Positions 1-7,942 of a DNA stretch of 47,103 bases are shown here, piece by piece. Below the pieces are notes generated by a model. That model made no database searches. It was not told the DNA's origin and worked only from the letters and a program-made list of their open reading frames with translations. This DNA is from JACNIV01 sp965370415. GTDB taxonomy: Bacteria; Cloacimonadota; Cloacimonadia; Cloacimonadales; TCS61. The stretch is taken from assembly GCA_965370415.1 (NCBI GenBank), contig CBDUTJ010000022.1, positions 1 to 47,103 of the forward strand, read 5' to 3'. A program made the translations under genes and the position numbers. How positions within the stretch are numbered: position 1 is the first letter of the stretch; every line of letters begins with the position of its first letter.

Positions 1-1665
1 ATTGAAAACGATTACCAATATCTCGATCTTGATTATTTTTTCCAAAATGAAAATGAATTTAAAAGCGAATTTGAGCTGCTTTTTAAATTCTTGCAAAAAA
101 CACAAAATATTAAAAGCATCAAAACATTGATCGAATTCATAAATACTGAAATCGATATTGAGAAACTGGTTGCAGGAGAAAGCAGAAAAACCGATATTAT
201 AAAAGTATTTTATGAGCTTCTGGCTGATTTTGCATCGATTGAAGAAATCGGTATTATTCCCGACTGGAAATCAATTTTCTCTGGCAGTATCACAACCAAT
301 ATTCTGCAGCTTTTCCTGGATTATATGAAATCAAAACAGACCAGGTATGAGTTGGACGAGGTTGCAGAAAACCGGATTCAGATCACGTCTCTTCAAGATA
401 CTAGAAATCTAAATTTTGAAAATGTTTTTATTCTTAATGTCATTGAAGGAATTCTGCCGGCTGCCAAACATGCTCAATTTCTGCTTTCCGAAAATCAAAG
501 AAGCAAATTGGGATTGAAAACATATGAAGATATCAAGCTGCGTGATAAATACTATTTCTATCGGTTATTAGCCTGCTGCGAAAATGCTGTTGTTTTCACG
601 CGCAGTCATCTGGAAGAAAATATCGAGGTCAGCTCATTCATCGAAGAATTAAAATTATACAACCTGGTGGAAGAAACCGATAAATCCGCTGAGAAGAACA
701 ACCTGTATGAACTGGCATTTTCTTCCCTGCTTAATAAAAATAATTATCCGCTTTCCGATGTTGATAATTTCTCATCTGATTTCTTTACAATTCCACACGA
801 GCAAAGCGATTTCCCGGATAAAAAAATAGCTCTCAGCTTTTATAAATGGGATAAATTGAAAAAAAATCCGTTTGAGTATTACATTGAATATATTGCAGGT
901 ATCAAAGCACGTAATCCGCAGGTTTTGAATGATTTCAGCAGCAAATTAATCGGTACGATATCACACAATATCTTCGCTCTTATCTGGAATCGTTTGATAG
1001 AGGTTTATCAAGGTAATACGATCCATCATAATTTTATGAATAATACGAAAAACTATGTTGAGCAGGCTGTTGAATATTTCCTGAAATACAATAAAAAGCT
1101 TAAATACCTTTCGCCACATAATTACTCTGATAATTATTTCAGGAATATCTTCATTCCGATACTGAAAGAAGGAATTGCAAATTTTTTCTACCGACTTCAC
1201 AATGATCTGCAATTCACAGATAAAAGTATCTCTGTATTTCCTGAAACCGGAAAAGTAACGCAAAAGAAATTCTTTGATCTAAATGAGATCGAAATTTACC
1301 TGAGCGGTAGATCAGACCTTCGCATTCACACTGCCGATGATGAATTGTATATTTTCGATTACAAAACCGGAAGTAGTAATGACAAAAAAATCAAAAAATA
1401 TAATGTGCAATTACAATTCTACGAATTTATAAATTATCTCATCGAATCACCGGAATTTGAAAATAAACTTAACTCCTATCTGTTCTTTATCGAAGAGAAA
1501 AACCTATCGAATTTAACTAAAAGGATCGATCTGAAAGAAGTAATAACAGAGGTCGTTCAAAGCATTTTGAAGAATGGTTTTTCATTGGCAGGATCGAAAG
1601 ACGATTATGAAGATATCGAGATCACACGCCGGGACCTGAAAATGAAACTGGAGCTGATGAAATGA
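1..1665 (+). CDS. AddB-like PD-(D/E)XK nuclease/inactive-helicase subunit (5' end outside window)
   Basis: The frame is open from base 1, so the gene begins left of the window; the TTG at 91 is only an internal leucine codon. The first half resembles the degenerate UvrD-type helicase fold of AddB proteins (FENVFILNVIEGILPA, then a segment around LRDKYYFYRLLACCENAVV). After a KKNPFEYYIEY element typical of the nuclease-domain entry, the C-terminal part carries the PD-(D/E)XK signature: GRSDLRI followed by FDYKTG at about 1354-1371. AddB-type partners process double-strand breaks together with a helicase-nuclease, and the next gene is exactly that, overlapping by ATGA (1662-1665). The four-cysteine Fe-S cluster of classical AddB is not evident in the visible part. 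Family assignment is good; the precise AddB/RexB/Bacteroidota-type subclass is uncertain. Confidence 0.8.
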   Translation: MENDYQYLDLDYFFQNENEFKSEFELLFKFLQKTQNIKSIKTLIEFINTEIDIEKLVAGESRKTDIIKVFYELLADFASIEEIGIIPDWKSIFSGSITTNILQLFLDYMKSKQTRYELDEVAENRIQITSLQDTRNLNFENVFILNVIEGILPAAKHAQFLLSENQRSKLGLKTYEDIKLRDKYYFYRLLACCENAVVFTRSHLEENIEVSSFIEELKLYNLVEETDKSAEKNNLYELAFSSLLNKNNYPLSDVDNFSSDFFTIPHEQSDFPDKKIALSFYKWDKLKKNPFEYYIEYIAGIKARNPQVLNDFSSKLIGTISHNIFALIWNRLIEVYQGNTIHHNFMNNTKNYVEQAVEYFLKYNKKLKYLSPHNYSDNYFRNIFIPILKEGIANFFYRLHNDLQFTDKSISVFPETGKVTQKKFFDLNEIEIYLSGRSDLRIHTADDELYIFDYKTGSSNDKKIKKYNVQLQFYEFINYLIESPEFENKLNSYLFFIEEKNLSNLTKRIDLKEVITEVVQSILKNGFSLAGSKDDYEDIEITRRDLKMKLELMK

Positions 1666-4600
1666 TACCAACGATCATTCGAGCCAGTGCCGGCACAGGT
1701 AAAACTTACCGTCTTTCCTTGGAATTCATTAACCTGCTGCTTTCGCAAAGAGTGGATTTCAAAGAGATCCTGGTTATCACTTTCACCAAGAAAGCAACTG
1801 CGGAGATCAGGGAACGGATTTTCGAACATCTGCATAACATCGTTCATAATACCGAAGAAATGCAGGAAATAATAAAAGGTTTGAAAACAATCAATCCTGA
1901 ATTAAAATTCGATGCAGAAGATATTGAATTTCTGAAAACCACCTATCAGAAGATGCTCACCAATAAATCGGAAGTGAATATCAGCACGATAGATTCGTTC
2001 ATCAATGCAGTTTTCAGCGGGATCATCGCTCCCTTCCGAAACATCGTGGATTACAGGATCGATAATAACATCAATGATGAATATCTCCCCGAAATCTACC
2101 AACACATCCTGAAAGATAATAATCTAAAGTTTTATGAAGATATTTTCCTGGAAGCAAAGCGTAGAAACCTGGAACAGTTCAATAATTTCATAAAAGATGT
2201 TATCAATTATCGCTGGCTGTTTGAATTTATCGATCTATCGAAATTTTCCGAAACCGATATTGAAAAGAAAAAAGAAGATAGTCTAGTGTTTTACAAAAAG
2301 AGTTTAAGTGAATTCCTGCAATTTCTGACAAATGAGATCAAAATTTATCTGGGGAAAAAGAATGAAAAAATAACTTGGGATAAACTGATCCAGAAAAATT
2401 ATTATGAACTATTAGAAGGTCAAATCGATTTTAATTCGCTCGAAGCGAATGACCTGTATGATCAGTTTTACAACTGGTTGACTGAAACTGCTTTCATTGA
2501 AGAGAACTATGCACTTCTTCTAAATGACAAGAATTTATGGATGGGAAACAGGATCAGAAATCCGGAATTGAAGCCAATCTTTCAGAAAACACAACATAAA
2601 TTAGCTAACTTTTTGTTTTATGAAAAAGCATTAAATGAACAGTTTAATATTATTTCTTTGGCTGTAGAAATCCTGAAGATTTATGATAAAATAAAATTCA
2701 GAGATAAGATATTTACTCATTCCGATATCAGCTACTATACTTTCCGATATTTGTACTATAAAGATCTTTCTATCATTGATAATAACAACATTTTAAACAT
2801 TTTTTATGAACAGCTTTCATATAATGTCCGCTTTATTCTTATCGATGAATTCCAGGATACCAGCATTCTTCAGTGGAAAATATTCCAACCCCTAATTAGT
2901 GAAACCCTGAGCGGTGAAGGGCAAAAATCTTATGGCGGATTGATAGTTGTGGGAGATGAAAAACAAGCGATCTACGGTTGGCGTGGCGGGGAACGCAGAT
3001 TGCTTGCTGGTTTCAATGAACTTCTAAACTTTGATATGCAAACGGATTCGTTGACTACTTCGTACCGCAGCAAACCGATCCTGATGAGCTGGATTAACAG
3101 GTTGTTCGGTTCTGAATTTCTTAACTTTATTGATGATTGGAATTATACGAATATCGACAGTTTCAAAAAGCAAGATGGCTTTGTTCAAATACATTTCAGG
3201 AATCGTGAAAAGATAGAGGGAATTCAGGAAGAAAAGCTGGATCAGGTTCACATCTATCATGAATTTGTAAACGAAACGCTTTTACCGCTGATAAATGAAG
3301 GAAAGATCACGCTCCACGATACTGCCATCCTGATGAGGAAAAATAAAGAACTTGAAGAAATGGCATGCGTACTGGATGAAGCAGGTATCAGCTACACATT
3401 GGAATCTTCCGGCTCGCTGTTCGATCATCGAGCAATAAAGCCGATCCTTCATATTTTGAAATTCATCGTTTATGAAGACCCAATCGAATTGATTAAATTC
3501 TTGCGTTCGGATATTGTGTTGATGCATCCTAAAAAATTAAAACAAATCCTAAACGCATATAAAAATGCAGCGAATCTTGATGAATTCTTCCAACAAACTT
3601 CAGATGAGCATTATTTGAATATTCTTCAAAAGATCAGAATTAAAAGGAATTCAATTGTAAATATCGTCAAAACGATTTTGGAAGAATTCAATTTTGTAAA
3701 ACTATTTTCTTCTGAAATAGAATTAAAAAATATTCATAGATTTCTGGGAATTGCAATCGAGTTTGAAAACACCAATCATGAGCATACTATCGATCTTCCC
3801 GGATTCTTATCGTATTGCCGTGCACTTGCAGAAAAGGACGAATATTCGCAGCTCGGACAAACCTATTCCGACGCAATTAAACTGCTCACAATTCATAAAT
3901 CCAAAGGATTGCAGTTCGAAACGGTTTTCACACTTTTTGATGTAACTTCCACTCTCGGTGGGAATTATCCCGGTTTGAAATTATATTACAATTTTGAAGA
4001 TAACTTTTACGATCTCCAGGATTTTGTATTAACTTATAATTTCGATAAAATTCTTAAGAAATCCGATAAAAAAGAACTAGTTGAGATAGTTGAGAAAAGA
4101 GATGCTGGTGAAGAACTTAATAATATTTATGTGGCTTTAACCAGGGCCAAAAATAATCTTTTCATCTATCTGCATTACAAAAAGCAAGGTGACCTTGAGA
4201 AATTTATCGGGGAAATCAAGGTTGAAAGTTCTGTTCTAAAGCAAATTACAAAAACTGTTTTCAATGAGTTTTCAGATGATATAAAATCTCTTTCCGATGT
4301 TCATCAAATAATTGAGTATGGAAAAATAACCAGAGATATTTCCGAAGAAGACATTCCAATATCTGCTTCTATACCATTTATTGGCAAATACCTTGAACTT
4401 TTCAATTGGGATAACTTTTCCGAGAAAGAACAGGAAAATATTCATCAAATAAAAAAAGAATTTTTAGTGAATCAAAGCGTTCTTACCGGGAATATTGTTC
4501 ATTTTTATTTATCTAATATCGATTATGCAAATGATCAAAACAGGGAAGTCGCTTTTTACAGAACAATTGCAAAATATGGAAGTTTGATGCATCGTGATAA

Positions 4601-4904
4601 AATTCAGGCAATTCTTGAAAAAACGAACGACTTCATCAGAGAAAATATCGAACTTTTCAGTAAAGAAAATTGGGACAAGGTCTTTAATGAATATTCCATA
4701 TTCAATGCAAAGGGAAGGGAATTCCGTATCGACCGGATGATGGTGAATTCGAAGAACAAAGAGATTTTGGTAATAGATTACAAAACCGGTGCACACTATG
4801 AAGAGGAGCAGCTTGACAAATATAAAGAGATAATTGAAAAGTTGGCTGTGGTGAAAAAAGATAAATATGTTGTGAAGACAAAATTTGTGGAAGTAAGAAT
4901 TTAG
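1662..4904 (+). CDS. AddA/RecB-like UvrD-family helicase-nuclease
   Basis: This 1080-residue protein is an ATP-dependent DNA helicase fused to a nuclease, for double-strand-break end processing before RecA loading. Visible motifs in order: Walker A ASAGTGKT (residues 8-15), motif Ia VITFTKKATAEIRERI (about 38-53), Walker B DEFQDTS (395-401), motif III GDEKQAIYGWRGG (431-443), motif V TIHKSKGLQFE (about 742) and motif VI YVALTRAKN (about 823). The C-terminal region has REFRIDRMM and then VIDYKTG (about 1038), a PD-(D/E)XK nuclease core. The start codon overlaps the stop of the upstream AddB-like gene (ATGA), so the two are probably translationally coupled and form one complex. The length and domain order fit AddA/RecB of FCB-group bacteria. 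Confidence 0.9.
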   Translation: MIPTIIRASAGTGKTYRLSLEFINLLLSQRVDFKEILVITFTKKATAEIRERIFEHLHNIVHNTEEMQEIIKGLKTINPELKFDAEDIEFLKTTYQKMLTNKSEVNISTIDSFINAVFSGIIAPFRNIVDYRIDNNINDEYLPEIYQHILKDNNLKFYEDIFLEAKRRNLEQFNNFIKDVINYRWLFEFIDLSKFSETDIEKKKEDSLVFYKKSLSEFLQFLTNEIKIYLGKKNEKITWDKLIQKNYYELLEGQIDFNSLEANDLYDQFYNWLTETAFIEENYALLLNDKNLWMGNRIRNPELKPIFQKTQHKLANFLFYEKALNEQFNIISLAVEILKIYDKIKFRDKIFTHSDISYYTFRYLYYKDLSIIDNNNILNIFYEQLSYNVRFILIDEFQDTSILQWKIFQPLISETLSGEGQKSYGGLIVVGDEKQAIYGWRGGERRLLAGFNELLNFDMQTDSLTTSYRSKPILMSWINRLFGSEFLNFIDDWNYTNIDSFKKQDGFVQIHFRNREKIEGIQEEKLDQVHIYHEFVNETLLPLINEGKITLHDTAILMRKNKELEEMACVLDEAGISYTLESSGSLFDHRAIKPILHILKFIVYEDPIELIKFLRSDIVLMHPKKLKQILNAYKNAANLDEFFQQTSDEHYLNILQKIRIKRNSIVNIVKTILEEFNFVKLFSSEIELKNIHRFLGIAIEFENTNHEHTIDLPGFLSYCRALAEKDEYSQLGQTYSDAIKLLTIHKSKGLQFETVFTLFDVTSTLGGNYPGLKLYYNFEDNFYDLQDFVLTYNFDKILKKSDKKELVEIVEKRDAGEELNNIYVALTRAKNNLFIYLHYKKQGDLEKFIGEIKVESSVLKQITKTVFNEFSDDIKSLSDVHQIIEYGKITRDISEEDIPISASIPFIGKYLELFNWDNFSEKEQENIHQIKKEFLVNQSVLTGNIVHFYLSNIDYANDQNREVAFYRTIAKYGSLMHRDKIQAILEKTNDFIRENIELFSKENWDKVFNEYSIFNAKGREFRIDRMMVNSKNKEILVIDYKTGAHYEEEQLDKYKEIIEKLAVVKKDKYVVKTKFVEVRI

Positions 4905-5000
4905 CCGCAGATGAGCGCGGATGAGAGTAAGAGAACTCCCCTATCAGTCAGACAGAGTGAGGTTGAAAAAGATTTCCAGATTTTGCTAACTCATCCTGAC

Positions 5001-5074
5001 CTTCTCTTTAAGAAAAAGAGAAGGAACTAAGCGGTAGAAAATCTTTTCCCCCCTCTTTTGTAATGAAGAGAGGG
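5001..5074. repeat. Two C/T-rich hairpins in the addA-glmM gap
   Basis: The 269-base gap 4905-5173 holds no gene. It contains a perfect 9-bp stem with a 5-base loop (CTTCTCTTT at 5001-5009 pairing with AAAGAGAAG at 5015-5023). A weaker hairpin follows (CCCTCT at 5051-5056 with AGAGGG at 5069-5074), and then another C/T to G/A pair (TCCCTC near 5111 with GAGGGA near 5131). The same style of element recurs at 6527-6547 and 7880-7898, so I read these as members of a dispersed palindromic repeat family. Some may act as terminators, but no clear T-run follows them. Confidence 0.6.
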
Positions 5075-5173
5075 TTGTGGTAAGTTAAATTCTTCCTGCC
5101 TTTCTTATGTTCCCTCTATTGAATCCAAGGGAGGGACAGCAGGGTGAGTTATAGTAAACAGGAGTATAAAAAT

Positions 5174-6514
5174 ATGAATAAACTAATGATAAGCGTTTCG
5201 GGTGTACGGGGAATATTCGGTGAATCCCTCACTCCAGAGATAGCAGTAAAATTCGCATCACATTTCGGGATTTTTTGTGATCGTGGAAAAATTATTGTGG
5301 GAAGAGATTCACGAACCAGTGGTCCGGAAATGTTTCGTGCTGTTTCTGCTGGTTTAATGAGCGTCGGTTGCGATGTAGTTTACTTAGGAATTGTTTCTAC
5401 TCCAACTGTTCTTCTGGCTGTAGAGGAATCTGATGCAATAGGTGGAATTTCCATCACTGCATCACATAACCCGGCAGAATGGAATGCCATGAAATTCGTT
5501 GGTGAAAATGGTATGTTCCTTTTCCCACAGGAAGCTCAAAAGTTTATAGACTCCATCAAAGAACCAATCGAACTTGCAGGCAGTGATAAAATAGGCAAAC
5601 TTACACAGGATACAGAATCTACAAACCATCACATCAAAAAGATACTGAATATTCCTTATCTTGATATTGAGAAAATTAAAACGAAAAATTTCAAAGTTGT
5701 AATCGATTCCGTAAATGGTGCCGGTGGCATGATTTCTCCACAATTGTTGAGAGATCTGGGCTGCGAAGTCATCGAACTGAACAGCGAACCGACTGGTATT
5801 TTCGCTCATACTCCCGAGCCTTTAAATAAAAACCTGAAGCAATTAGAAGAAGCTGTAGCAGCCCATAAAGCCGATATCGGCTTTGCCACCGACCCCGATG
5901 TGGACAGACTGGCAATTGTTGATGAAAATGGAAAATGCATCGGAGAAGAACTTTCGCTTCTTTTAGCAGAGAAATTCATACTTTCCAAAATGAAAGGAGA
6001 TATTGTTACTAATCTTTCATCTTCGATGGCTTCGGAAGATATTGCAAAAGAGTTTGGAGTTAAAGTGCATCGAACTAAAGTAGGTGAAATCAACGTTGGT
6101 AAAAAAATGAAGGAAATAAACAGCCCTATAGGTGGTGAAGGTAACGGTGGTATCATTTGCCCGGAAGTACACTACACACGTGATGCTCCTGCAGGCATGG
6201 CGTTGATCCTGGGTTATATGGCTGAAAGCAATAAAACCATTTCCCAATTAGCTACAGGAATCCCCCATTACTTTTTTGCCAAAGATAAAATAAAAGTTGA
6301 ACCAGATAAACTTGATGAAATAATGAATAAATTTCCGATAATATTCACCGATTACAAACTTGATAAGACAGATGGAATAAAAATTCTGGGAGATAAATTC
6401 TGGATCCATCTCCGTAAAAGTGGTACTGAACCCATTATTAGAATTTACGTAGAAAGCGATTCCCTGCAAAAGTCGCAGAAATTATGTAGAGAAACGATTG
6501 AGAAGTTGGTGTAG
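5174..6514 (+). CDS. glmM: Phosphoglucosamine mutase, archaeal GlmM-like branch of the phosphohexomutase family
   Basis: It converts glucosamine-6-phosphate to glucosamine-1-phosphate for UDP-GlcNAc, the precursor of peptidoglycan and lipid A; a phosphomannomutase/phosphoglucomutase role cannot be excluded. Motifs in order: GVRGIFGE near the N-terminus, the phosphoserine loop TASHNP, the metal-binding loop DPDVDRLAIVD, the sugar-binding motif GGEGNGGIICP and the phosphate-binding RKSGTEPIIRIYVE. The GEGNGG form of the sugar loop is characteristic of the archaeal GlmM-like group, whereas classical bacterial GlmM has GGEQSGH. I place the start at ATG 5174, which has AGGAG at 5160-5164 upstream. 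A GTG at 5144 would begin inside the repeat-rich gap and add ten unconserved residues. Length 446 aa is normal for the family. Confidence 0.82.
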   Translation: MNKLMISVSGVRGIFGESLTPEIAVKFASHFGIFCDRGKIIVGRDSRTSGPEMFRAVSAGLMSVGCDVVYLGIVSTPTVLLAVEESDAIGGISITASHNPAEWNAMKFVGENGMFLFPQEAQKFIDSIKEPIELAGSDKIGKLTQDTESTNHHIKKILNIPYLDIEKIKTKNFKVVIDSVNGAGGMISPQLLRDLGCEVIELNSEPTGIFAHTPEPLNKNLKQLEEAVAAHKADIGFATDPDVDRLAIVDENGKCIGEELSLLLAEKFILSKMKGDIVTNLSSSMASEDIAKEFGVKVHRTKVGEINVGKKMKEINSPIGGEGNGGIICPEVHYTRDAPAGMALILGYMAESNKTISQLATGIPHYFFAKDKIKVEPDKLDEIMNKFPIIFTDYKLDKTDGIKILGDKFWIHLRKSGTEPIIRIYVESDSLQKSQKLCRETIEKLV

Positions 6515-6526
6515 AACTCCTTGCAG

Positions 6527-6547
6527 TTCCTCTTTAACAAAGAGGAA
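6527..6547. repeat. Perfect 9-bp hairpin downstream of glmM
   Basis: TTCCTCTTT (6527-6535) pairs with AAAGAGGAA (6539-6547) around the loop AAC. It lies 13 bases past the glmM stop in an otherwise non-coding 204-base gap (6515-6718). It resembles the hairpins at 5001-5023 and 7880-7898. It could serve as the glmM terminator, although no uridine tract follows. A second, looser symmetry (CTGGTTCAA/AACCTGAACC) is present around 6600-6650. Confidence 0.6.
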
Positions 6548-6718
6548 ACGTAGAAAAGCAAGAAGAATATATCTGTCTTTCTGAGAATGATGCTGATGGT
6601 TCTGGTTTGTAACCTGAACCAAACGTTTCGGTTCAATTAACATAATTGAACCAGCAAATAGTTTGACATGGATAAACACATAATTTCTTTTCATCTTATT
6701 TAGAAAAATAGAGGAAAA

Positions 6719-7777
6719 ATGATTACTAAAAAATTAGAAAATAAGCTTTTTTCAAAAATGAAAAAAAACATATTTAATAAATTTTTATCTGGTGGGGTAT
6801 TAATTCTATTAGTAATAGCATGTTTTATTAAAATTCATTCCATATTATCTTTTCCCAAAATTGATAAGTGGAATTATCAACAACTGCAAAAGATAGACAA
6901 AACAAAAAATGAATTTGAATTTATAGTATTTGGTGACAATAAAAATTCAGTAATAACATTTGAAAATTTAATAAAAAAAGTTAACGATGAAAAAGCAATG
7001 TTTGCTATCGCTCTCGGGGATTTGGTTTATGATGGGGAAAAAGAAAAATTCAGATTCTTTATAAATCAAATAAAAAACCTTAATAAGCCATTATTAACTG
7101 CGATTGGCAATCACGAAATAACAGACCTGGGTAGGGCAAATTATTATGAATTATTTGGAACATTTTACTATTCTTTTGCAATTGGCAACAGCTATTTCAT
7201 TATTTTGGATAATGCTAACGAAACAAATCTTGACGCATGGCAAATGAACTGGCTAAAAAATGAGTTGCAAATAAGTCAAAATTATAAATATCGCTTTATT
7301 TTTATGCATGTACCCTTATATGATCCACAGAAAAGCAAACACATAATAGACCATTGTTTGAAAGATACTGCATTTTCAAAGAAGTTAAATAATCTTTTTG
7401 ATATGAATAATATAACTATGCTTTTTTGTTCACATATTCATGGATATTACAATGGTATTTGGGAAAAAACTCCATACATAATTACAGGTGGAGCGGGTGC
7501 TGAATTACATGGTTCTGACCCTCAACATCATTTTTATCATTATATAAAAGTAAATGTATCTGATAATGGTGTTAAATATGAAGTTGTCAGAATCAGAAGT
7601 CCTAAATTTGAATTTTTATATAGATTAATTCATATCGCCTGGATATATATTTATGCTTTTTTTGCCATTAAGTTTTGGGATTCAATAATAATACTTACTT
7701 TAATTTATTTGGGGTTTTACATTATTTTCATAAAAAAAGAATGGCTTATTTTAAACTTTATAAAGAAAAAGAAATAA
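6719..7777 (+). CDS. Membrane-anchored calcineurin-like metallophosphoesterase
   Basis: This 352-residue protein has an N-terminal hydrophobic segment (about residues 19-40), a metallophosphoesterase domain, and one or two C-terminal membrane segments (about 297-345, aromatic/isoleucine-rich, ending in KKKK). Metal-site motifs are FGDNKN, ALGDLVYDG, AIGNHE, FMHVP and CSHIHGY. The first motif has Asn-Lys where the family normally has GDxH, and the last has SHIH where GHxH is usual. The substrate is unknown; related exported phosphoesterases act on nucleotides, phospholipids or sugar phosphates. Start 6719 has GAGG at 6711-6714, with close spacing. The gene is visibly more AT-rich than its neighbours and is bounded on both sides by palindromic repeats, which hints at acquisition. 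It converges with the next gene. Confidence 0.82.
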   Translation: MITKKLENKLFSKMKKNIFNKFLSGGVLILLVIACFIKIHSILSFPKIDKWNYQQLQKIDKTKNEFEFIVFGDNKNSVITFENLIKKVNDEKAMFAIALGDLVYDGEKEKFRFFINQIKNLNKPLLTAIGNHEITDLGRANYYELFGTFYYSFAIGNSYFIILDNANETNLDAWQMNWLKNELQISQNYKYRFIFMHVPLYDPQKSKHIIDHCLKDTAFSKKLNNLFDMNNITMLFCSHIHGYYNGIWEKTPYIITGGAGAELHGSDPQHHFYHYIKVNVSDNGVKYEVVRIRSPKFEFLYRLIHIAWIYIYAFFAIKFWDSIIILTLIYLGFYIIFIKKEWLILNFIKKKK

Positions 7778-7839
7778 TGTGTAAATACCAAAAGATAAAT
7801 TAACATGTTTGATAAATCTTCTCGTTCCCAAGTATTTAC

Positions 7840-7898
7840 AATTTCCGCCATTGCGGAAATTAAGAAAACCCCTCTTAATCTCCCCTTACAAAGGGGAG
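7840..7898. repeat. Two palindromic hairpins between convergent genes
   Basis: AATTTCCGC (7840-7848) pairs with GCGGAAATT (7853-7861) around a 4-base loop, and CTCCCCTT (7880-7887) pairs with AAGGGGAG (7891-7898) around ACA. Both lie in the 165-base gap between the metallophosphoesterase (+) and the outer-membrane protein gene (-), where a bidirectional terminator would be expected. The second hairpin belongs by appearance to the same C/T-rich repeat family as those near 5.0 and 6.5 kb. Confidence 0.6.
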
Positions 7899-7942
7899 CA
7901 AATCATTTGTAAGGTTCCAGAAAGTTGGCAGCTCGCTTTACC

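Noticed and set aside
91..93. TTG as start of the first gene
   Set aside because: The frame is open to base 1 with AddB-like composition upstream, so this is an internal leucine and the gene is truncated by the window edge.
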